Origin: Caulifigura coniformis
Lineage (GTDB): Bacteria > Planctomycetota > Planctomycetia > Planctomycetales > Planctomycetaceae
NCBI RefSeq assembly: GCF_007745175.1
Contig: NZ_CP036271.1
Location: 5,778,314-5,842,313 of the forward strand
Direction: 5' to 3'
DNA: 64,000 nt
How positions within the stretch are numbered: the stretch's first letter is position 1; every line of letters starts with the position of its first letter. This document shows positions 43,899 through 52,909 of this stretch, in pieces. A program made the translations under genes and the position numbers. The notes under the pieces were generated by a model that saw only the letters and a program-made list of their open reading frames with translations, was not told the origin of the DNA and ran no database searches.

Positions 43899-44249
43899 AT
43901 GCCCACCCCCTACTCAATGGATTTGAGGCGACGTGTCGTGGCCGAAGTCGACCGCGGCTCTCCGCCGGCCGAAGTCGCCCGGCGATTTCAGGTCACTGAA
44001 CGAACCATCTGGAACTGGCTCGCGCTTCGCAAAGAGACTGGCCAGATCACTCCCCGGCAGGGAGATGTCGGCCCGGAGTGCGTTCTGGAACCGCATCGGG
44101 AGCGGATTTTCAAAAGCGTCCAGGACGACCCCGGCCTGACGCTCGCCCAAAGGCAACGCCAACTCGGTCTGCCGGGCTGCGCGACCACTCTGTGGAATGC
44201 GCTTCGGCGCTGGGGAATCACTCTCAAAAAAAGTGCTCAAAGCTGCTGA
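43899..44249 (+). CDS. IS630 transposase, N-terminal part (orfA)
   Basis: The 116-residue frame carries the helix-turn-helix DNA-binding half of the transposase: MDLRRRVVAEVDRG ... EVARRFQVTERTIWNWLALRK. It runs out of frame after a run of seven A (44226-44232), ending in unrelated residues SAQSC. The catalytic half continues in another frame. Confidence 0.85.
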   Translation: MPTPYSMDLRRRVVAEVDRGSPPAEVARRFQVTERTIWNWLALRKETGQITPRQGDVGPECVLEPHRERIFKSVQDDPGLTLAQRQRQLGLPGCATTLWNALRRWGITLKKSAQSC

Positions 44250-44838
44250 ACAACAGCGGCCGGATGTGGCTCAGAAGCGCCGCTGGTGGAACATCCTGGT
44301 GCAGTCGAAAGCCTGTCGCCGTCTGGTGTTCTTCGACGAAACCGGGGCCGACACGAAGATGACGCGACGCTATGGCTGGGGACCAAAATCACGCCGGGTC
44401 GTGGACCATGTCCCTCAAGGGCATTGGAAAACGACGACGTTCGCAGCGGCGCTCAGGGCCAGCGGAGTGATTGCTCCCCTGGTGCTGGATGGCCCGATGG
44501 ATGGGGAATGCTTTCTGGCTTACGTCCGTCAGTTCCTGATCCCGGCGCTGGAGCCGGGAGACTTGGTGGTCATGGACAACCTCAGCAGCCACAAGCAGAG
44601 CGCGGTGGGTGACGCGATTCGACAGGCCGGGGCTGAGGTGTACTACCTGCCGCCGTACTCACCCGATCTCAACCCGATCGAGAAGTTGTTCTCGAAGTTC
44701 AAGACGCTTTTGCGGACGAGCGCTGAACGGACGACAGAAGGACTCTGGAACCGGATCGGAGTGCTGGTGGACGAGTTCACTCCGAGCGAATGCCTGAACT
44801 ACATCCGTTCCTGCGGATACACTGCACACGAATCATGA
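44197..44838 (+). CDS. IS630 transposase, DDE catalytic part (orfB)
   Basis: The frame opens at 44197, but meaningful sequence begins after the A7 run at about 44233 (VLKAAEQQRPDVAQKRRWW). It carries the full DDE triad: Asp in LVFFDETGAD, Asp in LVVMDNLSSHK, and Glu in SPDLNPIEKLFSKFK. Joining orfA to orfB needs a +1 or -2 shift at the A7 run, by programmed frameshifting or transcript slippage, or else a one-base deletion has broken the gene. Confidence 0.85.
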   Translation: MRFGAGESLSKKVLKAAEQQRPDVAQKRRWWNILVQSKACRRLVFFDETGADTKMTRRYGWGPKSRRVVDHVPQGHWKTTTFAAALRASGVIAPLVLDGPMDGECFLAYVRQFLIPALEPGDLVVMDNLSSHKQSAVGDAIRQAGAEVYYLPPYSPDLNPIEKLFSKFKTLLRTSAERTTEGLWNRIGVLVDEFTPSECLNYIRSCGYTAHES

Positions 44839-44845
44839 AGTTGCT

Positions 44846-45682
44846 CTAGTACCAGACTCGCAGGCCGGCGACTCCCGTCGGGATATCGACTCCTTCGACA
44901 TTCAAGTAGTCGAATCCGGTGTAGATCTCGAAGCGTTCGATCAGGGCGCCCACGGTTGTCCGGCTGCGGAAGAAACTGGCGCCTCCCAACCCGCCGAGGT
45001 CGATCGACGACGACACGACCAGCGGCTTCGCCGGGAACCAGTCTGCTCCATAGGTGAAATTGAAGCCGGCGTCGAAGTCGCCGTGATCTTCGAGCCAGTT
45101 GAAGCCCAGGCCGGTGTAGAACAGGGCCGTTTCGCTCTGGGCAAACCGGAAGACGACATTCGCGTCTCCCAGAGTCATGTCGTCGCGGCCGCCCGGAACG
45201 CGCTCATTCAGGTTCGTCCACGACGCGTCGATCCCGAACCGATTCCGGTGTTCGAGCTGGAGTCGGCCGCTGAGAGTGAACAGGTCATCGAAGTTGCCGC
45301 CGGAGTCGATCGAGAGTCGCCCGGCCCACTCGCGACTGGAGTCGGGGGATTCGGTCAGCGTCACGTAGCCTTTCGGATTGGACTGGTAGGGAGCGCCGTC
45401 GAATGCAGCATCCCGTTCGTACTGGTCGTCGGTGAACACGATCGGCAGCGTGAACGGGCTGGTCACGACCCGAAGGGTGATCCAGGTCGCCACGTCGCCG
45501 AAGAGTCCGTCGTCTTCATCGTCGCATGAAGAGGAGGAGTTTCCTCCCTGGTCGGAGCCGCCGCCGCTCGAAGACTCGTTCACTTCGCCTCGCACTCTGC
45601 CGAGAATGCCGGCCGCATCGACGTTGGAGCGTCCGCTGATGGAGGCGGCGACGACGATCACAATCAGCCAGCGCCCTGCCAT
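44846..45682 (-). CDS. Outer-membrane beta-barrel-like hypothetical protein; stop codon rebuilt by IS630
   Basis: The 278-residue protein has a signal peptide (MAGRWLIVIVVAASISG...) and a low-complexity Ser/Gly/Asp region. A series of amphipathic strand-like segments follows (GRLSIDSGGNFDDLFTLSGRLQLEHR ... RFEIYTGFDYLNV) and the protein ends in an aromatic residue, as many barrels do. ATG 45682 is preferred over 45745 because it starts the signal peptide. Its TAG stop takes T and A from the target site and G from the IS end. Confidence 0.7.
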   Translation of the reverse strand: MAGRWLIVIVVAASISGRSNVDAAGILGRVRGEVNESSSGGGSDQGGNSSSSCDDEDDGLFGDVATWITLRVVTSPFTLPIVFTDDQYERDAAFDGAPYQSNPKGYVTLTESPDSSREWAGRLSIDSGGNFDDLFTLSGRLQLEHRNRFGIDASWTNLNERVPGGRDDMTLGDANVVFRFAQSETALFYTGLGFNWLEDHGDFDAGFNFTYGADWFPAKPLVVSSSIDLGGLGGASFFRSRTTVGALIERFEIYTGFDYLNVEGVDIPTGVAGLRVWY

Positions 45683-45820
45683 TCCAGCCCTCGGCAGCAG
45701 TTGGAGATCTTTCGTCTCACGTGCCCAATGTCGAGGGGGGAACATAGGCCGAATGCGAACATCGCGGCAAGATGAGCGCGGATCCCCGCATCCGGAGTGC
45801 GTGAGATGGTTGCGAGGCTT

Positions 45821-48037
45821 TTATCTGCGGAACAGGAACTCGTTTGAGTTCACCAGCGCCCAGGCGAGGTCTTCCAGCACGATGCGGCGATCGGGGACGC
45901 TGCCGAGCTTTGCGCTCGCGGCCCGAAACTCCGCGTCGGAGGGCTCGCGGCTGAGGGCCGACCAGTAGAGTTCGCGCACGATGTCGCTGTCGGAGCGTCC
46001 CTCGGCCAGCCAGCGGCCGATGCTGTTGTTCTTCGTCACGAGCATCGAGTCGAGCACGGGGCCGCTCACGAGTTGGAATGTCTGCGCCAGCGTGGGGGCT
46101 GTCACGCGTTCACATTCGCATGATTGCTGACGGGCCGGTTTGCCGAACGTCGTGAGCAACTGCTCGCCCATGGTGGAGGTCCGTCCCCGGCGGACACTGG
46201 CCCCCGTTCCGGCCAGTTCGCCGGCGGTCGTGCCGGCCGGGTAGCCGGTGAACTCCAGAGGCGAGCCAAGCACCTGGACGAGCGCATCGGCCATCGCCTC
46301 GGCGGCGATCCGCCGCGGCGGGACATGTGAATAGTTCAGTTCGTCGCGTGCGTTCGCATCATTGGTTTCGGACGCCAGCTGGTAGGTGGCGGAGTTCATG
46401 ACCAGGCGGATCATCGGCTTCAGCCGGAAGCCGCTGGTGCGAAACTCCTGCGTCAGCCATTCCAGCAGTTCCGGATGCGACGCCGGATTGGTGAGCCGGA
46501 AGTCGTCGATCGGGTCGACGAGTCCGCGTCCGAGGAGGTGGAACCAGATGCGGTTCACCTGGGCCTGCGCGAAGTAGGGATTGCCGTCGGCCACGACCCA
46601 ATCGGCCAGTTCATCGAGTCGGTCGGCCGTGACTGGCAGGGCGGCCTCGTGCTCATCGAGCATTCGCGGCGCGCGGGGCTCGCCCGTGCGCGGGTCTTTG
46701 ACGTCGCCGGTCCTGGGAACGAAGACGACCTGCTCGCCATCGAACTCGTGCTTGTCGTTGGTGTCCCGCCGGCGGTTCTCGAGAACCTTGTAGTCGACGC
46801 GGGAAAATGCGTTCGTCCAGGCGTAGTAGTCGTTTTGGGTCCAGCGATCGAACGGGTGGCTGTGGCACTTGGCGCACTGCAACCGCACGCCGAGAAACAG
46901 CTGGGCCGTGGTTTCGGCGCGCGTGAAGGGATCTCTCAGGGCCCGGTAGTAGTTCGACGCCGGTTCGGAATAAGTGCTGCCTCGCGACGAGAGAAGCTCG
47001 CGGGCCATTTCGTTCCAGGGACGGTCGACCGTCATCTGGATCTTGAGCCAGGTGTTGAAATTGTCGACCCCCTTGCGGTCGAGTGTCCGCTCTTCGTTCC
47101 GCAGGAGGTCGGACCACTTGAGGGCCCAGGTCTGTGCGAACTGCGGCCGGTCGAGCAATTCCTCGACAAGCTTTGACCTCTTCCCGGGATCGTTCGACTG
47201 CACGAAGCGGCGTGCTTCCTCGGCCGTGGGGATCGTTCCGCACAGATCGAGCGTGGCCCGCCGGATGAAAGCGGTGTCGTCGCTGAGCGGCGCGGGTGGC
47301 AGATTCAGCGATTTCAGTTTTCCGAAGACCAGCTCGTCGATGCGGTTTCGCGGCGGCGTGCTTTGCCAGGGGGCGCTGGCAGGGCGGATGAACGCGAGGC
47401 GCACCGGGACCTGCTTGTCGAGGTAGCGGACGACGACGGTCACTTCTCCCGGCTGAGTCGGCGTGACGCGTCCGGCCTCGGTGATTTCGACGATCGGTTG
47501 TGATGGCTCATAACAGGCCCAGCGCGTCACGTCGTCCTGCGTCCCATCCGAGAGGGTGGCCATCACCTTGAGCTGCGCGTGTTTCACCGGCTCCGTGACG
47601 ATCGCGTCGCGCGGTTCGACGTCGAGCGAGACGACGCGCAGGGCTTTTTCGGCATCGTCCCGCGCGCCGGCGGCGATCCAGTTGAGGAAGACCTGGTATT
47701 CCGGGGAATCGACGGCGAAACGCAGGCCGCCTTCGTGGGCGACCTGCATCGTCGGCTTGCGGAGCAGCAGGCTTTCGGCGGGAGCGAGCACATTCACGCG
47801 GCGGCTGGTGACTTCCCTCGTCAGCACCTTGTAATCGCCGGCGGGATCTTCGCCGCGGAGCGAGATTTTGAATCCCCCTTTGCCGTTGGCGTTGCCGTGG
47901 CAGGTCCCGAGGTTGCAGCCTGCCCTTGAGAGCGCAGCCATCACGTGGCGGCGGAATGACGGTTCTTGACCGGTCGATGTGGTCGACGACAGCAGGATCG
48001 CTGCGACCACCGACAGGCAGGTTCCGGCACGGAGCAT
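45821..48037 (-). CDS. DUF1549/DUF1553 planctomycete cytochrome-type protein
   Basis: The 738-residue secreted protein has a signal peptide (about 1-23). The N-terminal CNLGTCHG (Cys41, Cys46, His47) is the CX4CH form typical of these planctomycete proteins. An Ig-like region at about 130-215 follows, then DUF1549 and DUF1553 with a classical CAKCH at 388-392 and CHSHPFDRW. Such proteins are abundant in planctomycetes and of unknown function, often beside DUF1501 genes; none is visible here. Confidence 0.9.
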   Translation of the reverse strand: MLRAGTCLSVVAAILLSSTTSTGQEPSFRRHVMAALSRAGCNLGTCHGNANGKGGFKISLRGEDPAGDYKVLTREVTSRRVNVLAPAESLLLRKPTMQVAHEGGLRFAVDSPEYQVFLNWIAAGARDDAEKALRVVSLDVEPRDAIVTEPVKHAQLKVMATLSDGTQDDVTRWACYEPSQPIVEITEAGRVTPTQPGEVTVVVRYLDKQVPVRLAFIRPASAPWQSTPPRNRIDELVFGKLKSLNLPPAPLSDDTAFIRRATLDLCGTIPTAEEARRFVQSNDPGKRSKLVEELLDRPQFAQTWALKWSDLLRNEERTLDRKGVDNFNTWLKIQMTVDRPWNEMARELLSSRGSTYSEPASNYYRALRDPFTRAETTAQLFLGVRLQCAKCHSHPFDRWTQNDYYAWTNAFSRVDYKVLENRRRDTNDKHEFDGEQVVFVPRTGDVKDPRTGEPRAPRMLDEHEAALPVTADRLDELADWVVADGNPYFAQAQVNRIWFHLLGRGLVDPIDDFRLTNPASHPELLEWLTQEFRTSGFRLKPMIRLVMNSATYQLASETNDANARDELNYSHVPPRRIAAEAMADALVQVLGSPLEFTGYPAGTTAGELAGTGASVRRGRTSTMGEQLLTTFGKPARQQSCECERVTAPTLAQTFQLVSGPVLDSMLVTKNNSIGRWLAEGRSDSDIVRELYWSALSREPSDAEFRAASAKLGSVPDRRIVLEDLAWALVNSNEFLFRR

Positions 48038-48350
48038 AGGGCTGGCCAGGGAGGGAGGACTTCAGGCGGGACCGGAGACAGGCGAGGCATGTCTCCAGCA
48101 TGGGAAGTGTAACCACGGCTGTCGGGGGAGTCACGGAAATGTCAGGCAAGGGGCCCGAGGAGGGGCAATGATTTTGGTGGGGCGGAGGCCGGAATCGGGC
48201 GTCGCTCCGGAACCTTCGCGAGACCGCCGGCTGACGCAGCCACGTCACTCGCGCTCTGGCCGTCAATTCCCGTGCGACGGCACGGGGGCCGCGTTACCAT
48301 GTCTGTCGAGATTCCTCGGCCGTCCCTTCCGTGAGTCCGGTCCCGCGCGA
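48038..48350. other. Non-coding interval between divergent genes
   Basis: No plausible gene or RNA is seen in these 313 bases. It should contain the promoters for the DUF1549/DUF1553 gene (leftward) and the membrane propeller gene (rightward). Confidence 0.55.
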
Positions 48351-49673
48351 ATGTCGTTCTTCCGTCGTCGTCCGCTGTTCACTGCACTGCTGTCAGCCGT
48401 GCTGTCCTGGATCGTGGCGGGGTGGTGGTGGGGGCCTGTGCAGTCGTACTCGTTCCAGTTGGCGCCCGCGGAGTGCTGCAGCGTCCTGGGACTCGCGGAA
48501 GATGGAGCGCTGATCGGGGCCGAGCGGGCGCCGCACACGGCCAACTGGACCGTGTGGAAGCGGCAATTCCCCGACGGCGGGCGCGAGGAGATCTGGCACA
48601 CGACCGGGATGCGCAAAGAGGCTCCGGATGATGTGGCGTTCCGGATTCAACCCGGCGGACGGTGGCTGTTCGTCACCAAGCTGGGGACGCATGTGGGCCA
48701 GCATGACGACTCGATCATCGATCTCCGCACCGGGAAGGTGTCCGCGGGCGACGATGACGGCATGCGGTGGGTCACACCGGACGGCGCAAGGCTGTTGACG
48801 GATGACGGTCTGGACGGAATCCGGGTGAACGATTTCGAGACGGGGCGCGAAATCGGCCGCGTGGAAGGGGGCTGGATCAACGCGATGAGTCCTGACGGCA
48901 AGTGGGTTGCCGCGGAGACGGAAGGGGTGCTTCGACTGTGGACGCTTTCAGACGAGGGGCCGAGGCCGACGGAGATGACCTGTCCCGTCGCCCCCGTTCC
49001 CGGATCGCGACTCGGCGTGCTGAATGACGGCGACCATCAGTCGACCTGCCAGTTCTCCAGCGACTCGAGTCGCTTTCTCGTGTTTGGCACCCACCGGCTG
49101 GACGTGTTCGACGTGGAGGCCGGGAAGCAGATCGCGGAGCAGCTCGATCCGTCTCCGATCGCGGTCTCCAGCGACGGAACGCGGGCCTACGAAGCGAACG
49201 GGCATGTGCTCGACACGGTCTCCGGAAAGACGATTGTCGATTCCTCGGGCTGGCGGAACGATATCACGGGCGTGCGTGCCCAGCCCGACGGATGGTTTGT
49301 GAGTCAACGGAGCCAGATGTCATGGTGGGGGCGCGGGCTTCCTGGCGCGCAGTTCCGGATCGGCCCGTACACCATCGCGATTTCGGCCGACAACTCTCTG
49401 CCGAATGTCGGTTGCGACATCATGCAGGCGGAAACCGGCCGGCGTCTGATGCTTCCGCAGTGGTTTCTGCCGTCGACGCTGACGCCCGGGGGGAGCCGCG
49501 AGGAATGGTCGCTGTACACGCATCCGGAGCGACTGGCGTTCCACAATGAGGAATCCGGGCTTGTCCGCGTGCTGGAGATGCCTCCAGTCGACACGACGAT
49601 GCACCGATTGCTGATGGCGCTGGCCGTGTTTGCCGTCCCGGGCTGGTGGTGCTGGCGGAATCGCGGGCGTTAA
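48351..49673 (+). CDS. Membrane-anchored WD40/YVTN-like beta-propeller protein
   Basis: The 440-residue protein has an N-terminal membrane segment (about 9-27) and a second one near the C-terminus (about 415-435). Between them lie repeats such as INAMSPDGKWVAAETEGVLRLWTL, TCQFSSDSSRFLVFG and IAVSSDGTRAYEANG, typical of WD40/YVTN propellers. The frame is open upstream, but ATG 48351 begins the membrane segment. No catalytic motif is seen. Confidence 0.75.
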   Translation: MSFFRRRPLFTALLSAVLSWIVAGWWWGPVQSYSFQLAPAECCSVLGLAEDGALIGAERAPHTANWTVWKRQFPDGGREEIWHTTGMRKEAPDDVAFRIQPGGRWLFVTKLGTHVGQHDDSIIDLRTGKVSAGDDDGMRWVTPDGARLLTDDGLDGIRVNDFETGREIGRVEGGWINAMSPDGKWVAAETEGVLRLWTLSDEGPRPTEMTCPVAPVPGSRLGVLNDGDHQSTCQFSSDSSRFLVFGTHRLDVFDVEAGKQIAEQLDPSPIAVSSDGTRAYEANGHVLDTVSGKTIVDSSGWRNDITGVRAQPDGWFVSQRSQMSWWGRGLPGAQFRIGPYTIAISADNSLPNVGCDIMQAETGRRLMLPQWFLPSTLTPGGSREEWSLYTHPERLAFHNEESGLVRVLEMPPVDTTMHRLLMALAVFAVPGWWCWRNRGR

Positions 49674-49758
49674 AGGTGGGCCAGGCTGGAAAGAAGTTAG
49701 TTGACGCCTCTGAGGCAGGTGGATACGTTTGTTGAGACAGAGTCTCAGGTTCACGGCA

Positions 49759-50001
49759 ATGACCGCTACCAAAGTCCTCGCCAACTCCACCATCTGCCGC
49801 TGTTTCGGCGTCCGCGAATCGCAGATTCGCGATGCCGTGGCCGTGTATGGCTGTGAGACGGTGAAAGAAGTTTCCGCCGCGACCGACGCTGGCCGCGGAT
49901 GTACTGTCTGTCACTGCAAGATCCGGCAGATGATCGCCGACTATCAGCGCGAACGGGCCGACGCCGCGGCGACCGTCGCTGACGCGTCCGAGTCGCTCTG
50001 A
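49759..50001 (+). CDS. BFD-like [2Fe-2S] binding protein
   Basis: The 80-residue protein has Cys13-x-Cys15 (ICRCFGV) and Cys48-x2-Cys51 (GCTVCHCK), the cluster ligands of bacterioferritin-associated ferredoxin-like domains. A further Cys53 lies beside them. The domain also occurs inside nitrite reductases and NifU; here it stands alone. No bacterioferritin gene is in the window. ATG 49759 precedes the domain by ten residues. Confidence 0.85.
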   Translation: MTATKVLANSTICRCFGVRESQIRDAVAVYGCETVKEVSAATDAGRGCTVCHCKIRQMIADYQRERADAAATVADASESL

Positions 50002-50022
50002 ACGCCGGGTTGCTGAAGTGAA

Positions 50023-50048
50023 AGACCGCCAGTTGACACCGGCGGTCT
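50023..50048. terminator. Hairpin between convergent BFD and ThuA genes
   Basis: AGACCGCC pairs with GGCGGTCT across a 10-base loop. It lies between convergent stops, so it may serve both genes. There is no T-run on the + side. Confidence 0.4.
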
Positions 50049-50097
50049 CGTCGTGGCTGACTGGTCGTCACCGGTCGCGTGTTCCAGCCCGGCTGTT

Positions 50098-51129
50098 TCA
50101 GCGGCCTTGTTTCAGCGACGCCGGCTTGATTCCCGGATCGAATCCATTGTTCCGGAACTTCAGTCCCTTGTAGTCGCCCACGAAATCGACCTTCGATTTC
50201 GCCGGGATCGTCTCCTCAAGACCGAGGGCCCAGAAGCAGGCGTTCACGCTCATGCGGCGGAGTCCTTCGTTCTCGAAGTCTTCGCCGCCGGCGATCGTGC
50301 TCGTGAAGATCCGGGCCTTCTTTCCTTCCGCCGCGTCAAAGGTCTTCACCCAGGCGATCGGCATCAGCGGATCGTTCTGCGGGCCGGAAACGGCGGGATC
50401 GCCAGGCTGCATGCCGGTCAGCACTTCCCCGAGCAGCAGCGGCTGACTGTCGCCGGGAAGGGGGAGATTGACCCGGTAGACGTCGGTCGGTCCCCAGACA
50501 TCGCCGCTCTTGATTCCCTTCAGGATCGGGTGACTCTCTGCGCCCGGAGCGATGACGCCCCGCGTGCTCTCCTTGCCGTGTTTGCCGTGGTGAGCGACCC
50601 ACGTTTCTCCAAGGATCTGCCTGCCGAATCCTCCCTGCCAGCCGTCCAGTTTCGAGTTCCACGAGTACTTCGCGTAAGTCGAGCTGGCCGGAAGCTGGAA
50701 GGCGTGGGTGGCGGTGCGGAAGGCGACAATCGGCTTTCCCGACTGGAAATAGCGGTCGAAGTGGGCCATCTGGTCGTCCGGCAGGTTCCGGAAGCGGGTG
50801 AACAGGACGAGGAGGTCGGCCTGGTCGAGGTGGTTGAGCCCTGGAATGTTCGTGGTGACGTTCGGGTTGATTGCGCCATCCTTGGGATCGATCGCGAAGA
50901 GCACCGTGCAGTGGAAGCCGTGGTGGGTCGCGAGGATGCGCGCGAGGGCAGGAAACACCTGTTCGGAGCGGTATTCCTCGTCGCCGCTCACGAGCACCAC
51001 GCGTTTGCCGTTGGCGTTCGCGCCGGGCTCGTAGGCGACCCATTGGTCGTCGGCCGCCGCAGCGCGGGCAAAGAGAGCGAGACCGCAGACAACAACCATT
51101 CGCATCGTGGAGCGCATCAGGCCGAGCAT
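50098..51129 (-). CDS. Secreted ThuA-domain (class I glutamine amidotransferase-like) protein
   Basis: The 343-residue protein has a signal peptide (about 1-25) and a ThuA domain: KRVVLVSGDEEYRSEQVFPALARIL, DLLVLFTRFRNLPDDQMAHFDRY and GKPIVAFRTATHAF. The last segment has Arg in place of the Cys of true amidotransferases, as in the ThuA family. In planctomycetes ThuA proteins often accompany Gfo/Idh/MocA genes; here it stands alone. ATG 51129 is preferred to earlier in-frame codons because it opens the signal region. Confidence 0.85.
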   Translation of the reverse strand: MLGLMRSTMRMVVVCGLALFARAAAADDQWVAYEPGANANGKRVVLVSGDEEYRSEQVFPALARILATHHGFHCTVLFAIDPKDGAINPNVTTNIPGLNHLDQADLLVLFTRFRNLPDDQMAHFDRYFQSGKPIVAFRTATHAFQLPASSTYAKYSWNSKLDGWQGGFGRQILGETWVAHHGKHGKESTRGVIAPGAESHPILKGIKSGDVWGPTDVYRVNLPLPGDSQPLLLGEVLTGMQPGDPAVSGPQNDPLMPIAWVKTFDAAEGKKARIFTSTIAGGEDFENEGLRRMSVNACFWALGLEETIPAKSKVDFVGDYKGLKFRNNGFDPGIKPASLKQGR

Positions 51130-51352
51130 GGAGAGTTCCCGAAATGTGTGTTGCAGCACCCGGGCCGAATGGATCAACCCGCAGCACAATCGAGCGATGT
51201 CCGCCGGTGGGCGTTGGCGGAACGTTGTTATATCAGAGTGAAGAGGGTGGGATGAGGCTGGACAACGCCCGGTCCATGGCCAAGACTTCACTGTCTTTCG
51301 TATCTTACGGAAACTATGGCAGTCGCTCGATGGCTCGTCGGTCGGCTGGCGG

Positions 51353-52870
51353 GTGGTGAGGCTTGGGAAGGTAGGTTGGCGTCGCGTGCATGATTACGGA
51401 TGGTGGGAACGCGGACGGTGCTTCACTGCCTTGTGTGCCCTGCTGGTGGCGAGTGCGTCGGCGACAGCTGCTGAGAACCTGAGTGCCGCGGTGGCTTCGG
51501 TCACGCGGACCGACCTGTCACGACACATCTATTTCCTTGCCAGCGATGCCCTCGAAGGGCGCGAAGCCGGATCCCGTGGCGGCCATGCCGCCGTCGCTTA
51601 CATCAGCGATCGTCTCAAGGCCTTCGGCGCTCAGCCGCTGGGCGAGGACGACTCGTTCGTCCAGGAATTCGGGGCGGGCTACCGGAATGTTCTCGCGATC
51701 ATCCCGGGGAGCGATCCGGTTCTGAAAAACGAGTGCATCCTCATTGGAGGACATCTCGACCACGTTGGGTATGGCTCGCGGCTCAACAGCAATGGTCCGA
51801 TCGGCCGCATTCACAACGGCGCGGACGACAATGCGAGTGGCGTGTCGGGCATCCTTGAGATCGTCGAGGGACTGTCGCGTCTTTCGACTCCGCTGCCGCG
51901 GTCGATCGTCGTGGCGTTCTGGGATGGCGAAGAGAAGGGGCTGCTGGGGTCGGAGCATTGGGCGAACAATCCGACGATCCCGCTGGACCGCATCAAGGTG
52001 GCGTTCAATCTCGACATGATCGGCCGGCTGACGAATGACACCGTAACGATCTACGGTTCGCGAACGGCGGTTGGCTTGCGTCGCGCCCTGGTTCGCAGCA
52101 ACGAAGCGACGGCCATCACGTTCCAGTACGACTTCAAGAACCGCGACGACAGCGATCACTACACGTTCTTCCGGAAGCGGATTCCGTACCTGATGATCTA
52201 CACGGGAGAGCACCCGGACTACCACCGCCCGAGCGACGATGCGGACCGCATCAACTTCGAAGGGCTGGAACGCATTACGCGGATGACGCTCCACACGCTC
52301 GTCGACCTGGCCGAAGCGCCGAAGTGCGGCGGCTTTCATGAGCGCTGCCGTGAAGAGACCACTCTTGCCCGGATCAAGTTTGGCGCGGCGCCTCCGCGTC
52401 TGGGGCTGACGTGGTCGGGTAAGCCCCAGCCCGATGGAACGTTTGTCGTCATTGGAGTGGACGACAACACGCCTGCACACCGGGCGGGAATTCGCACCGG
52501 CGACTGCATTACGGAAGTCGGCGGCGTGCCTGCCTCGGCGGTTGGCGAACTGCGCGACATCGTCCGCCTTTCTCCGGGCGACCTGGAGCTTTCGATCCGG
52601 AAGGCGGGGACGGATGTCGTGGAGTCGCTCAAAATCCAGCTGGATGGGGTTCCGCTGCCGTCGGGGCTGATCCTGGGACGGGATGAAACCGATCCGGGGA
52701 CCCTCGTCGTGAACGCCGTGGCTCTCCACTCGGAAGCGGACAACGCGGGATTCCGCGACGGCGACCGGATCCTGGTCGACCATTTCCCCGGAGCCGCCCC
52801 TGACCGGGCGACTTCGTGGATCGTCGAGCGTTCGGGACGCATGCTCACGCTTCCGGAGAAACAGGACTAA
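51353..52870 (+). CDS. Secreted M28-family zinc peptidase with PDZ domain
   Basis: The roughly 505-residue protein has a signal region (CFTALCALLVASASATAAE). A di-zinc peptidase domain has ligands in GGHLDHVG, NGADDNASG, WDGEEKGLLGS and NLDMIGR, and the late His in DYHRPSDD. The C-terminal part has one clear PDZ domain (GVDDNTPAHRAGIRTGDCI) and possibly a second at the end (ADNAGFRDGDRILV). The start is uncertain: GTG 51353, 51356 or 51386. Confidence 0.88.
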   Translation: MVRLGKVGWRRVHDYGWWERGRCFTALCALLVASASATAAENLSAAVASVTRTDLSRHIYFLASDALEGREAGSRGGHAAVAYISDRLKAFGAQPLGEDDSFVQEFGAGYRNVLAIIPGSDPVLKNECILIGGHLDHVGYGSRLNSNGPIGRIHNGADDNASGVSGILEIVEGLSRLSTPLPRSIVVAFWDGEEKGLLGSEHWANNPTIPLDRIKVAFNLDMIGRLTNDTVTIYGSRTAVGLRRALVRSNEATAITFQYDFKNRDDSDHYTFFRKRIPYLMIYTGEHPDYHRPSDDADRINFEGLERITRMTLHTLVDLAEAPKCGGFHERCREETTLARIKFGAAPPRLGLTWSGKPQPDGTFVVIGVDDNTPAHRAGIRTGDCITEVGGVPASAVGELRDIVRLSPGDLELSIRKAGTDVVESLKIQLDGVPLPSGLILGRDETDPGTLVVNAVALHSEADNAGFRDGDRILVDHFPGAAPDRATSWIVERSGRMLTLPEKQD

Positions 52871-52909
52871 GATCAGCCGGAAGTTTTTCCGTCCTGATCG
52901 AGACGACTG

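Larger units (their letters stand above)
43820..44846 (+). mobile_element. IS630-family insertion sequence, about 1027 bp
   Basis: The element is bounded by TA on both sides (43818-43819 and 44847-44848), the IS630/Tc1-mariner target duplication. The ends start GAGCA-CTTC on the left and, in reverse complement, GAGCAACTTC on the right, a short imperfect inverted repeat. It holds two overlapping frames that together make one transposase. Base use resembles the host, suggesting either an old resident or a source with similar composition. Confidence 0.85.
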
